From a virus, in the IMG/VR virus record IMGVR_UViG_3300022689_000334, positions 1 through 60,400 of that record: a stretch of 60,400 nucleotides of DNA; one strand, written 5' to 3'. The position numbers were made by a program, and so were the translations under genes. Below the pieces are notes generated by a model, which saw only the letters and a program-made list of their open reading frames with translations, had not been told where the DNA came from and did not search any database. The first letter of the stretch is position 1; each line of letters starts with the position of its first letter. Shown here piece by piece: positions 33,567-42,040 of the stretch.

Positions 33567-33627
33567 GCTTTGGCCAAAGTTTCAAGGCTAGCCTTATGAT
33601 TGTGTAAAGGTGGCTTAAGCCACCTCA
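33567..33627 (-). promoter_or_regulatory. Capsid operon upstream region
   Basis: Contains GCTTTGGCCAAAGT (33567-33580) about 50 bp before the protease ATG, and the 18-mer TGAGGTGGCTTAAGCCAC (33610-33627, minus strand) shared with the tail operon. A TTTACA lies next to it on the minus strand. No full -10 was identified with confidence. Confidence 0.5.
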
Positions 33628-33695
33628 GGACATGAAAAACATGCACCCAAGGACGGAAAAGCCACCCGTGCGGTTATCAAGCAAGTGAGATAGCG

Positions 33696-34193
33696 ATGGG
33701 CACTAACTCTGACGAGCTGACAGAACTATTGCAATACCTTGAGCCGGAAAGTTCAAGGCTAGCCCTAAAAGGAAATGACCCTCCGAAGTGTCAGCGCCTC
33801 CGAGAAATGCGAACGGAACTGGGCCTAACCCTGGCCAGCGTGTGCAATTTGTATGGCCTCATCCAGTCTCTTGCAGTGCTGGGAACCCTCAAGATTGATG
33901 GGGAAACCGGTCATGCACTGATTGAGTTTCCGAGTAAAGAAATCACCCTGGAATCCCTACGGGCCATCAATTTGCAAGACTTTCTAGGGCAGATGGATAG
34001 CTTGGATATAACCCACCTGAGTAAGTTTGAACGAGGCGATCAGGTGCCCTGGATTCGCGCCCGAGCCAGATTGACGCTGCTGTTTTCCCTGATCTATGGG
34101 AAACCCTTGCAGGTGAAAGACGTTTTTCCAGAACTTGAAAAATTCCCTGGCATTAAGTCAACCGTCAAGGCTGACCACCTGCTGGATGTCTAG
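33696..34193 (+). CDS. XRE-like transcriptional regulator with an insertion
   Basis: 165 aa. KCQRLREMRTELGLTLASVCNLYG looks like the first two helices of an XRE/cI helix-turn-helix and LDITHLSKFERGDQVPWIRARARL the last two, separated by about 50 residues that include a strand pair. The end (LQVKDVFPELEKFPGI) resembles the usual tail of short XRE proteins. It is divergent to the capsid operon and could bind the shared element at 33610. ATG 33696 lacks a strong ribosome binding site. Confidence 0.6.
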   Translation: MGTNSDELTELLQYLEPESSRLALKGNDPPKCQRLREMRTELGLTLASVCNLYGLIQSLAVLGTLKIDGETGHALIEFPSKEITLESLRAINLQDFLGQMDSLDITHLSKFERGDQVPWIRARARLTLLFSLIYGKPLQVKDVFPELEKFPGIKSTVKADHLLDV

Positions 34194-34224
34194 AAAATAA
34201 TCCAAAAAAACTTTGGCTACCCCC

Positions 34225-34275
34225 TTGCAACTTCGGCCAAAGTCAGGTTAATATTAAGAGGTAAAGACAAACACC
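34225..34275 (+). promoter_or_regulatory. Promoter with palindrome in the spacer and conserved leader
   Basis: TTGCAA (34225-34230), 18-bp spacer holding ACTTCGGCCAAAGT (34230-34243), TAATAT (34249-34254), then GAGGTAAAGACAAACACC. Ribosome binding site AGGAGACACC follows. Confidence 0.8.
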
Positions 34276-34311
34276 GCCAAACACCACACCACCCACCACA
34301 GGAGACACCCC

Positions 34312-34590
34312 ATGACCGCTGCCTATCCTACTTTTGAGCAAGTTATTTGCCAGGTCGTTGCTAATCCCTGCAATAAACTGCAGGAAACCTTAGCCCTGTG
34401 TCTGGCCGGGGAGTGGCCCTATGACCCAACTGAGGAACAGGTTTACTACCTGCTCACCTCTGGTCGCACCCTGAAGGATATGGTTACCCCGGATGGTCGT
34501 GAAATTGTGACCTACGCTGATTTCTGCGGCCCCTGGGTGCTCAAGGTTGACATGGATGCTTTCAAGGTCAAGTTTCCTGAGTTTGCTTAA
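34312..34590 (+). CDS. Small hypothetical protein, 92 aa
   Basis: A single-gene unit behind a palindrome-type promoter. The protein is helical at first (FEQVICQVVANPCNKLQETLALCL), then has an EEQVYYLLTSGRTLKDMV segment and a strand-rich end. No family recognised. Its stop overlaps the end of the convergent peptidase gene in the sequence GCTTAAGC. Confidence 0.65.
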   Translation: MTAAYPTFEQVICQVVANPCNKLQETLALCLAGEWPYDPTEEQVYYLLTSGRTLKDMVTPDGREIVTYADFCGPWVLKVDMDAFKVKFPEFA

Positions 34591-35333
34591 GCCCCTGGAT
34601 AGCTCCACCTGGCCCGATAACCCCGGCCATCAATGTGAGTAAAGCCTACCCCAGCAGCTAAGCCGCCCTGAATGTGCCACCAGCGATCCAGGGCGGCATA
34701 GACCTGTTTAGGAGTGCGACTTGGAACCCGGAAGTCTACGGCATCGCCACGCATATGCCGACTCTGGCTAGCGCCTCCGACTCGCCGATTTGTTGCCGGG
34801 TCCCTGTACCAAGATGTGATGGTCACCGGCTCACTGCCCAGGCGGATGCGAACGTTTTCCATCACGCCAGCAATGCGAATGATATTCCGCGTAACTTCCT
34901 CATCGTGGGGCCTACGAAAGTTCCCGTTCCGGTCAAAGTGCAGTGCCTCGCGCCATTTGAAATGATGCGTCCCTGGGATAGCCTCATTGCTCCACAGAGG
35001 CCCCGGCAAACCTGGTATATCAAACTTGAATCCCCTGTCCTCTGCAGGGGCCTTAGCTGGTTCATCGTGGGGGTCGTTGTCGGGGCTGAACCCTGCCGGG
35101 TCAATGATATGGCCCTTAAAGACCCACCATGTATTCTTTCCGCTGTGGTGCAGTTCAGCCAGGTCTTCTGATTCCGGGTCCAACGTCACCACAAGATGAC
35201 TGCCTTCTTCTCGATAAGCAAGGACATTGAACTCCGTCCCCTCTGCCACGCTGGCCAGGTCCTGGTCAGGTAGTTCAGAAGATTGGGCTGCTGAAGGCTT
35301 GAATACGGTGTCTTGAGACAGGATTAGTTTCAT
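34587..35333 (-). CDS. Peptidase M15-like endolysin or tail-associated peptidase
   Basis: 248 aa. The C-terminal domain (about 120-248) has the M15A D-Ala-D-Ala carboxypeptidase motif: SWYRDPATNR, SRHMRGDAVDF (His and Asp zinc ligands) and GFTHIDGRGYRARW (third His). The N-terminal 90 residues form a separate beta part (VLAYREEGSHLVVTLDP), perhaps wall-binding. It would cut peptidoglycan cross-links at lysis. It sits next to the portal gene and not next to a clear holin; the two-TM protein at 39720 may fill that role. Confidence 0.75.
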   Translation of the reverse strand: MKLILSQDTVFKPSAAQSSELPDQDLASVAEGTEFNVLAYREEGSHLVVTLDPESEDLAELHHSGKNTWWVFKGHIIDPAGFSPDNDPHDEPAKAPAEDRGFKFDIPGLPGPLWSNEAIPGTHHFKWREALHFDRNGNFRRPHDEEVTRNIIRIAGVMENVRIRLGSEPVTITSWYRDPATNRRVGGASQSRHMRGDAVDFRVPSRTPKQVYAALDRWWHIQGGLAAGVGFTHIDGRGYRARWSYPGA

Positions 35334-35339
35334 GGGTTT

Positions 35340-37934
35340 TTAGATTAAAGTGCGTAACCAGCTCGGTAGTCGGTTCTCTACGGCATCCAGGGCCGCAGTG
35401 CGATTGCGATCAACAGTCGGTGACCCCAGCCAGCTCGGGTCATCCACCAGAGGCACCAGCGTCCCGTCAACGTACTCAGCCAGTACCGGGATGCCGTCAA
35501 TCGTGATGGTTGCTGCCGGGGAAACGTCCAGGGTTACTCCCTCAGGCAGAGACGCCAGATACTCCTTCAGGCACCGGCAACCGTAGCCGTTCGGGGGGGA
35601 GTATTGCGCCCAGAATGCGTCAGTGCTACTCAGGGTGAGCATGTCCAACTTGCGATGATGCTCCCTGGCATTGACATTGGTTCGGTGTCGCCATCGGGAG
35701 TAGGGGTAGAGTGCGATCACATCCCTGGCATTCATGACCTGCTCAAATCCGGCCATGTAGGCAGACCAGACCAGCGTCATCGAGGCAAACCGTCCCCGAC
35801 TAGCCTCGGCATGACTACTGGAACTGGAATTATCACTGGCCGTCACCAGCCAACCGGCCTGTTGAGCACGTTCTGTCACTCTGGCTCTCTGGTCTGCCTT
35901 TTTCTCGCCCTTAGCCTTGGCCAGTTCCCCCTTACTCTCCATGACCCAGGCCACCAGACCCAGCAGGCTGGCCCGAGCTAGTTCCTCGCCCCAGCTGTAG
36001 GCATCCTGAATCCGGCTTGTGTTCACCCCGGCCAGAGCTGCCACCTGACTGAGCTTTTCATCAGGGTTGAGACCGGTCAGAGCCTCAAGGGTAGGCTCTC
36101 CCTCCAGCCGATCTGGAAGGTACTCAACTGTTGCACTGAACCGGCCTACTGCATCTGCAGATGCCAGTCCCAGAGCAATCTGATCTCCTAGGGCCGCTGC
36201 TACCCCCCGGAACTCTCCCCCTTTAACCACTTCGGCCAAAGCAGATTGCCATTTCTTGCTTCTGCCGGTGACGACAGGTAGGACTAAATCCCAGGTTGCT
36301 TTTAGCCCCCTGGAGAATGCCCCTGAAACGGCCTGCTCCAGTTCAAGGTAGGGCTGGGGTAGTTCCCCCTCAGGCGCGGCGTACTCGCCCTGCCTGTGGT
36401 GAGATAGCCAATGTCCGTACCCCTTCCAGACATCCCCGTCGTTCAGGGTGATGCTGGTTTCATTGGTCTCTGTTTCACTGGTCTCTATGGTTACCGGGGT
36501 TCTCTGGCCTTCCCCCGGATCACCCCCGTCACCCTCAGGGGTAACCTTGCTGCGGGGCTGGCCCTCATCTGGGTCAGGCCTGGGGTCTGCTGTGGGCCCG
36601 ATATCTTCATAGTCATCGCCATAGATACGCACGACCGCAGAGGGCTTCAGGCGATACCCCTGCTTAAAGAGTTTGTCATCCCGATCTGATCGCTCGTTCA
36701 AGTCTTCCTGGTCGTCAAAGTCGCGCCAATACTGGGGCGGCTCTGCCGTGGGAATATTTAACACGGTTAACGGGATAAACAGATATTTCCGCATAGACGG
36801 GCAAATCAGGTCACTGTCTGCCTTGACCCATTCCTGTCTTATCTCTTCATCGTTCTTGGCCGGGGCACCGCTGAGGCCCTGGGTTGCTGCAACACCATAG
36901 GCCTGGCCGGTGATGAGTTCAGAGATCTGCCCATCAATCCAGTTCATGAAACTTTCGTAGGTATTGATGGACCCGGCGCGAGCTGCTTCTAGCAGGTGAA
37001 CCTTGTAACCCTCCGGTAGGCTGGCCCAGGAGTTGCGCCCGTAGGTGGTAAAGAATTCCTCCAGCAAGCTGCCGTCTTCACCATCAGGGTAAGTCCCGTA
37101 CTTCCCTGGCTCGGCGTACTTATCTGCGTAGATAGCCCAGAATGCAACGAATTCCCTCTTGAGGGTTACTGGCCAGAACAGATCGCCGCCCACCCCCTTG
37201 CCGTTGGGGTTGCTCGTTTCACTGCCAAAGCTGTGATGGATGAACTTGAAGATGGGGGCCGGTTCCCCCTTAATCGGCTCGTCCTTGGTCAGTATTCTCA
37301 ACTCCCAGCCCATGATCTGCTGGGGCGGTAGCTTGATTCGGGAGGGCTTATCAGGGTTAACCGGATTCAGGTCATTAACCTGACTCGGGTCTTTCACCTG
37401 CCTAACTTTTTTGCTGGGGGGCCGGAAGACAAATCGTTCCCGCTTCCTGTTCCGTATCTCCCTGGGAACCGTAATCCAGGGGTAAGGGTAGGGGGGCCGA
37501 ATCACCTTCACCGTTCCGGTGCGGTCATCTTGCTCAAACTCTCCTTCGACCAAACTCCGGGGAGTAGGCCGGGTTTCCCACAGCATTTCAGCATGCCCCC
37601 GCCCCCCGATGTAAGCCTGCTTCCAAAGTTTTCGCTCCACCTCATCCCAGGGCAGGTTATCAATCACCCACTGAGAGAGGGTTGCAATGGCCACATCTTC
37701 CGGGTTCTGACTGGCAGGGCGGATCTTCCTGTCCCTGGCAGAGATGGCCTGTCCCCGTCGCTCCAAACAGGACTTGACGTGCAAGTCTTTTTCTACGGAA
37801 CCAAGCCGGGTGTAGTCTCCCCCTAGCCTGTCTCGCAGGTACGGGTCTTCAATTTCTGGTTCATCCAGGAACCGCTCAAACGGTGCATTTGAAACCCTGA
37901 CCAGCTCATCGTGGAGCAGTTTAGAAATTGCCAT
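35340..37934 (-). CDS. Portal protein (DUF935, Mu gp29-like) fused to MuF-like minor head protein
   Basis: 864 aa. Residues 1-470 match the DUF935 portal: RDRKIRPAS, AYIGGRGHAEMLWE, and KDEPIKGEPAPIFKFIHHSFG in parts. An acidic Pro/Gly linker (about 430-510) follows. Residues 640-830 carry the MuF signature: RWRHRTNVNAREHHRKLDM, then DAFWAQYSPPNGYGCRC. In Mu these are two proteins (gp29 and gpF). The portal forms the packaging and ejection channel; MuF proteins are injected or help head assembly. The palindrome at 36229 encodes ALAEV. GGCTTAAGCC directly precedes the ATG. Confidence 0.85.
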   Translation of the reverse strand: MAISKLLHDELVRVSNAPFERFLDEPEIEDPYLRDRLGGDYTRLGSVEKDLHVKSCLERRGQAISARDRKIRPASQNPEDVAIATLSQWVIDNLPWDEVERKLWKQAYIGGRGHAEMLWETRPTPRSLVEGEFEQDDRTGTVKVIRPPYPYPWITVPREIRNRKRERFVFRPPSKKVRQVKDPSQVNDLNPVNPDKPSRIKLPPQQIMGWELRILTKDEPIKGEPAPIFKFIHHSFGSETSNPNGKGVGGDLFWPVTLKREFVAFWAIYADKYAEPGKYGTYPDGEDGSLLEEFFTTYGRNSWASLPEGYKVHLLEAARAGSINTYESFMNWIDGQISELITGQAYGVAATQGLSGAPAKNDEEIRQEWVKADSDLICPSMRKYLFIPLTVLNIPTAEPPQYWRDFDDQEDLNERSDRDDKLFKQGYRLKPSAVVRIYGDDYEDIGPTADPRPDPDEGQPRSKVTPEGDGGDPGEGQRTPVTIETSETETNETSITLNDGDVWKGYGHWLSHHRQGEYAAPEGELPQPYLELEQAVSGAFSRGLKATWDLVLPVVTGRSKKWQSALAEVVKGGEFRGVAAALGDQIALGLASADAVGRFSATVEYLPDRLEGEPTLEALTGLNPDEKLSQVAALAGVNTSRIQDAYSWGEELARASLLGLVAWVMESKGELAKAKGEKKADQRARVTERAQQAGWLVTASDNSSSSSHAEASRGRFASMTLVWSAYMAGFEQVMNARDVIALYPYSRWRHRTNVNAREHHRKLDMLTLSSTDAFWAQYSPPNGYGCRCLKEYLASLPEGVTLDVSPAATITIDGIPVLAEYVDGTLVPLVDDPSWLGSPTVDRNRTAALDAVENRLPSWLRTLI

Positions 37935-37980
37935 GGCTTAAGCCTGTGGTATCACCCTAATTAAAGCATCTTGCACGATT

Positions 37981-38030
37981 TTGACATCCCGTTTTACCTG
38001 GAGTAAAATAAAGGGGTAAATACAAACACC
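37981..38030 (+). promoter_or_regulatory. Promoter TTGACA-17-TAAAAT with conserved leader
   Basis: TTGACA (37981-37986), 17-bp spacer, TAAAAT (38004-38009), AAGGGGTAAATACAAACACC. The palindrome is absent. It points away from the portal gene. Confidence 0.8.
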
Positions 38031-38040
38031 CTGCACCGTT

Positions 38041-38538
38041 ATGTTTGCAACTGAAACTCACCAAAGGTTTTGCGTAGGTTTTCCTGTCCTCACGGCAAAG
38101 CTGGCCCTGATGGAATATGAGCCAGGCCCGAGCAAGAAACTACTTCAGGGGATAGCCCTGGCTCTGCTGAAATGTCCTGACAAATTAATGTTTAGGGTTG
38201 CGTTGGAATGTCTGGAGTCTGCTAATGAATTTCAGACTGTTGAAAACGTTGCGATCATTGCCCTGACAGGAGCAGAAACAGTACCCTGCAACCTCCTTCC
38301 TGCTGCAGGGGTCAAGATTCCAGGCTTTTCATTCCATTGGATTTCCTTCACGGTCCCAACTGTAGACCCTGAGATAGGCGAGACCTTTGATAGGGTGTCC
38401 GTGTCTGTGTATGTGCAGACCGGCCTACTCTTTGACACAGACTTCATTGTTCACTCCCTCAAGGCCCTGGGGCTAGTTCCTGAAAATGCTTTCCTGGAGA
38501 ACGTTGTTAACCCCCTGGGAGTTAATCAGGAGTTTTAA
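38041..38538 (+). CDS. Hypothetical protein, 165 aa
   Basis: ATG 38041 is 10 bp after the leader, so there is little room for a ribosome binding site. The protein is alpha/beta with a helical KKLLQGIALALLKCPDKLMF segment and a beta-rich second half (FHWISFTVPTVD, VSVSVYVQTGLLFD). No family recognised. Its 3' end overlaps the convergent EAL gene by 66 bp. Confidence 0.55.
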   Translation: MFATETHQRFCVGFPVLTAKLALMEYEPGPSKKLLQGIALALLKCPDKLMFRVALECLESANEFQTVENVAIIALTGAETVPCNLLPAAGVKIPGFSFHWISFTVPTVDPEIGETFDRVSVSVYVQTGLLFDTDFIVHSLKALGLVPENAFLENVVNPLGVNQEF

Positions 38539-39246
38539 GCTTTCAAGGGAAAGGGCCTTTGACCAGTACCATCCCTGACCATAGGTGCATCCATTAGCGC
38601 CTAAGAACCTGACCTGGCCTTCAGTCTCTATCCCCTCCGCTATGACGTGAATGCCCATGCGAGAGGCCATGTGCAGAGCAAATATCACTACCTCAGCATG
38701 AATGTTAGAGACCGCAATCCCAGAAGTAAGCTGCTTGTCCAGCTTGATGATTTCTGGCTGATAGGTAATTAACGAAAACAGGTTACTCCAGCCTGTGCCC
38801 CAGTCATCAATCGCGATGGGGTATCCCAACTCCCTCAGGGTGATCAGAGCATAGTTATCAAATGCAGCTTCCTCGGTAAGCTCCAAGACCAACTGGCCGC
38901 ACCCTTGATTGTCTGACAGGACTTTGGCCAAAGTCTTCACGAAGTCCCCGTCATTTATGGGGGATGGATTCAGGTTGATACTTACCCATATCGGCAGTTC
39001 TCTGGCCTCTCTGCAAGCTATCTTGGCCAGATAAAGACAGACCTCCTGTAGAATGCACCCTGATAGAAACGGCAGGAACATCATGGGGGTCTTTATGCCC
39101 ATAGGGGTAAGCCAGCGACACAGGGCCTCAGCCCCGACGACTTCCCCGCTTGAAATACGAACTATAGGTTGATAGTGCAGGACCAAAGTCCCGTCACTCA
39201 TTGCGCTTCTTAGCTCTAAGTCAAGTCCAGTTAAAGGCTCTGACAC
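38473..39246 (-). CDS. Stand-alone EAL-domain cyclic-di-GMP phosphodiesterase
   Basis: 257 aa from GTG 39246, kept because the preceding residues belong to the domain start. It would hydrolyse c-di-GMP to pGpG. All signature residues are present: LHYQPIV, GAEALCRW (EAL-x-R), the NLNPS strand, ELTEEA, the metal-binding IDDWGTG, KLDKQL, AEGIETEGQ (EGxE) and YGQGWYWS. No sensory or GGDEF domain is attached. The palindrome at 38921 encodes TLAKV. It could manipulate host motility or biofilm signalling. Confidence 0.9.
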   Translation of the reverse strand: MSEPLTGLDLELRSAMSDGTLVLHYQPIVRISSGEVVGAEALCRWLTPMGIKTPMMFLPFLSGCILQEVCLYLAKIACREARELPIWVSINLNPSPINDGDFVKTLAKVLSDNQGCGQLVLELTEEAAFDNYALITLRELGYPIAIDDWGTGWSNLFSLITYQPEIIKLDKQLTSGIAVSNIHAEVVIFALHMASRMGIHVIAEGIETEGQVRFLGANGCTYGQGWYWSKALSLESLKLLINSQGVNNVLQESIFRN

Positions 39247-39282
39247 GTTCTGACTTCAGTTCTGGTCTTGGCAAGAAACTGA

Positions 39283-39723
39283 CTAAAGGGAAGACTCAAA
39301 AAGTTCTTTATAACTGACTGGTTTTCCAGTCTTTAACAGAATGCCATAAATCATTTGGCCTGACCAGGAATCGTCACCGGCACCAGGAACTGGCTTACCC
39401 AGATATCTTATCCACGGAAAAGCACTGGCATAGAGCAGGCCGTGAGGGATCAGATTGGGGTCCCAGCTGGCCAGCCAGTACCGAGCCCGAAAATCTAGAA
39501 TCTGGTTCTCTTGCTCATGACAAGGAACCTCAATCCAAACATGGGGCGTTATGCCGTCTACCTGGCCTGAATGGTCTATCCGCAGTGCGCCCACCATAGG
39601 GATGTGCTCTACCCCGGCCTGACCGAGCAGGTGACTGATCACACGACTCATGCCGTCGCACTCCAGCGCGGACAACTCCTGGGAGTGTTGCTCCAGACTG
39701 TCCAGTAGTTCTTGAGTAATCAC
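39283..39723 (-). CDS. Putative Cys-His-Asp (transglutaminase/NlpC-like) protein, 146 aa
   Basis: Starts at GTG 39723, overlapping the upstream stop as GTGA. ECDGMSRVISHLLGQAG (Cys on a helix), GITPHVWIEV (His on a strand) and NQILDFRARYWL (Asp on the next strand) are in the order and spacing of a papain/transglutaminase-like triad. The substrate is unknown; peptidoglycan cross-links are possible given the adjacent membrane protein. It could also be a structural relative without activity. Confidence 0.55.
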   Translation of the reverse strand: MITQELLDSLEQHSQELSALECDGMSRVISHLLGQAGVEHIPMVGALRIDHSGQVDGITPHVWIEVPCHEQENQILDFRARYWLASWDPNLIPHGLLYASAFPWIRYLGKPVPGAGDDSWSGQMIYGILLKTGKPVSYKELFESSL

Positions 39724-39875
39724 AGCAGGTTAAACCTCATCAATGCAAAGACAAGGACGAGAACGAACACGGATAGGCACTGAGTAAACAGGGGTAACCC
39801 CGTCAGGCTGATGGAGCTGCCTACCGTAAGCCCAACCAGGGCAATAATCAGGGTTTCTCTCAGGTCTGGTTTCAT
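39720..39875 (-). CDS. Small membrane protein, possible holin, 51 aa
   Basis: Start ATG 39875, with AGAGG five bases upstream. A short charged head (MKPDLRET) is followed by hydrophobic segments LIIALVGLTVGSSISLTG and LSVFVLVLVFALM. Two short TM helices fit a small holin, and the next gene may be a cell-wall enzyme. No other evidence for lysis function. Confidence 0.5.
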   Translation of the reverse strand: MKPDLRETLIIALVGLTVGSSISLTGLPLFTQCLSVFVLVLVFALMRFNLL

Positions 39876-39883
39876 TTTGCCTC

Positions 39884-39932
39884 TTGCCTGCAGGTTCCCT
39901 TTATAGTAACATAAAGGGGTAAAGACAAACAC
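39884..39932 (+). promoter_or_regulatory. Promoter TTGCCT-17-TAACAT with conserved leader
   Basis: TTGCCT (39884-39889), 17-bp spacer, TAACAT (39907-39912), AAAGGGGTAAAGACAAACAC. It drives the four-gene tagged operon. Confidence 0.75.
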
Positions 39933-39978
39933 TTAAAAAACACCGCACAAAGCACCACCTACGCTACAGGAAAACACC

Positions 39979-40587
39979 ATGCTACTTGAATATAGACGAG
40001 GCAATAGCGACAAGTTTTATCGTTGTAACTTAAAGATTAATTTTTCCCTTTCAGGCATTTCTTTCCCCGTCTATCTGGGGAACCTGGACAGGCTATCTGC
40101 CCTGACTCCGATCAGGGACCATCATTATTTTGCCTGTAGACTGGCCAATGCTATTGACCAGGAAATTGCCCCAGGCACCTTCACTCAACTTTGCCAAGGT
40201 ACCGGCATGAGCCTGAATGAGTTCTATGAGGCTATGTGTCAAGCCCTGGAGCGTGACCAGGAGATAGACTACCTGCCGGATGTTCACTATGGCCGCAACG
40301 GCACCAACGGACAACACAAGACTTACCCCGGCGCAGCGTCAACGCTTCCTCCCTGGAGTCGGCTTTATCACTGCATACAGGTGTTGCGTACCAAGGCAAA
40401 TCAAAAGATCAATAAGGGTTATTTAATCATCAACACCGGCATTGATCGGGGAACTGGCCAACGGTTCACCCAGGAATCCCCGGAGGAAAAAGCCCGGAAA
40501 CAAGAACTGGTTGAATCTGAGGCTAGGGAAACTTTGGCTGAAGTCTCCGAACTGTTTGCCCCTTCAGAGCAGGTGTGGATGCTGTGA
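39979..40587 (+). CDS. Tagged operon protein 1, 202 aa
   Basis: ATG 39979 with ACAGGAAAACACC upstream. Mixed alpha/beta protein (FPVYLGNLDRLSALTPIRD; FTQLCQGTGMSLNEFYEAM) with no recognised domain. Its last 20 residues read TLAEVSELFAPSEQVWML, the C-terminal tag shared by the next three genes. A palindrome variant at 40531-40544 encodes the TLAEV of the tag. First gene of an operon with four overlapping frames. Confidence 0.65.
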   Translation: MLLEYRRGNSDKFYRCNLKINFSLSGISFPVYLGNLDRLSALTPIRDHHYFACRLANAIDQEIAPGTFTQLCQGTGMSLNEFYEAMCQALERDQEIDYLPDVHYGRNGTNGQHKTYPGAASTLPPWSRLYHCIQVLRTKANQKINKGYLIINTGIDRGTGQRFTQESPEEKARKQELVESEARETLAEVSELFAPSEQVWML

Positions 40588-41390
40588 AACCGGGACTGGA
40601 GTACGCCAAGCCAGACTTTGATAATCCACCCCGCTTCCTGGCCCATGCCAGGGTAGCTATCTTCCTGGAGGTGGAGCAGATGCCGGTTGTCCTGGATGAG
40701 GGTGGGCGACATCGCATTAATCGCAATCCCTATGATTTTGGGGATATGAAACTACTCCGGTTCCGGTTTCCTTTTGACACCTTTGATGATCTGGCCTGGC
40801 TGGAGCGATACCTGGACAAACACAACCTGGGCAGCGGGGCTGGTCAGCCCGAGGGAGAGAAGTTGCTAACGGCCATGGAAGAGCGCATCTCTCGCAGTAG
40901 GCCCTATAAATACCGGGAGTTCGTGAGTGCCGTAAACCTGGACAGGAGTAGTCATCGTGAGTGGTGTCACATCTCAGATAGGTCTTACGCCTTTCCGAAT
41001 GTTGATCTTAAAGAGCACATGCGGACCCACAGCCGGGGCTATCGGTTTAAGCGGTTCCTGGACTACAGGCCTGAGGATCAGCCGATGACAAGTAACCGCT
41101 TCAAGTCAGGGGTCAGGTTAACCTGCACCTGCTCTCAAGGTTCTGTCCTCACCCCGTCGCTGGGGTCAGGGGCCTTGTCTCAGCTTGTCCCCGGCCTGAG
41201 AGCTGGATTAGAGCGGTGTTTTGCCTACCAAAAGGAACTGCTTGATGATGGTTACCTGCCCATGTATCGGGTTCGTCAGTGGCAGCAGGGGCACTTTGAG
41301 GAACAAGAACGAATCCGGTCAGCCCCGGTCGTGATGGCTGAAATTGCCGAATTATTTACCCCCCTGCCTGATAAAGCCTGGATGTTATGA
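40584..41390 (+). CDS. Tagged operon protein 2, 268 aa
   Basis: Start GTG 40584 is chosen because it overlaps the previous stop as GTGA, matching the other junctions; a GTG at 40575 is possible. The N-terminus is strand-rich (ARVAIFLEVEQMPVVLD), and a central region has Arg/Tyr-rich segments. No domain recognised. The C-terminus MAEIAELFTPLPDKAWML is the shared tag, here without the palindrome at DNA level. Confidence 0.65.
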   Translation: MKPGLEYAKPDFDNPPRFLAHARVAIFLEVEQMPVVLDEGGRHRINRNPYDFGDMKLLRFRFPFDTFDDLAWLERYLDKHNLGSGAGQPEGEKLLTAMEERISRSRPYKYREFVSAVNLDRSSHREWCHISDRSYAFPNVDLKEHMRTHSRGYRFKRFLDYRPEDQPMTSNRFKSGVRLTCTCSQGSVLTPSLGSGALSQLVPGLRAGLERCFAYQKELLDDGYLPMYRVRQWQQGHFEEQERIRSAPVVMAEIAELFTPLPDKAWML

Positions 41391-42040
41391 GAACTCCCCA
41401 CCCCACCCCAGACACCTGCCCCGGTGCTAACTTTTTCCTGTTCCAACGCCTTGACCTGGATACGCTGGAGCTGGAGAAGCGTATGGTTAGGGTGTGTATT
41501 GATTTTTTCCCGCCTGAATTCCCTGCAGTGACAGCCTATTTTTATGACCCAGTGAGCTGGATAGATATGGTCCAGCTGCGGAACGACTCCCGATGCAATC
41601 CCCGGCCCGTCACCAGTTGGAGAAATGTCGTTGCCAACTGGCTCTGGAGGCGCAATGAAGCAAGGAACCGCATGCAATCAACAGCAAGGATTGTCTTGAC
41701 CGGCAGCCCGAGCAATCCAATTTCCATTGCTCAGGCTGTTTCTGCCCTGGCCAAGGAAACCTACGCTATCCAAATCTATGTCCAGACCTCAGGGAGTCCT
41801 GGGGAGGCCCCGGAGGCAATTACGGGTAAGGAAGTCGGGTTCACCCCGGAGGCCCTGGGAACGGCCTGCGATGCGGCCAGACAAGCCGTAAAGTCCTGGA
41901 GATCCCAGGGCTTTGAAGACCTGAGCTATGAGGTGGGTTCCCTTGAGCGTAAACGAAAGGCCATCCTCCATGCCCGTCAGACTTTGGCCGAAGTGGATGA
42001 CTTAATGACCGCAAGACCTGACAAGGTCTGGATGTTATGA
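41387..42040 (+). CDS. Tagged operon protein 3, 217 aa
   Basis: ATGA overlap with the previous gene. The strand pattern MVRVCIDFFPPEFPAVTAYFYD and TYAIQIYVQTSG suggests a beta-sandwich-like core. No family recognised and no clear similarity to its neighbours outside the C-terminus, TLAEVDDLMTARPDKVWML. The palindrome at 41981-41994 encodes TLAEV. Confidence 0.65.
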   Translation: MRTPHPTPDTCPGANFFLFQRLDLDTLELEKRMVRVCIDFFPPEFPAVTAYFYDPVSWIDMVQLRNDSRCNPRPVTSWRNVVANWLWRRNEARNRMQSTARIVLTGSPSNPISIAQAVSALAKETYAIQIYVQTSGSPGEAPEAITGKEVGFTPEALGTACDAARQAVKSWRSQGFEDLSYEVGSLERKRKAILHARQTLAEVDDLMTARPDKVWML

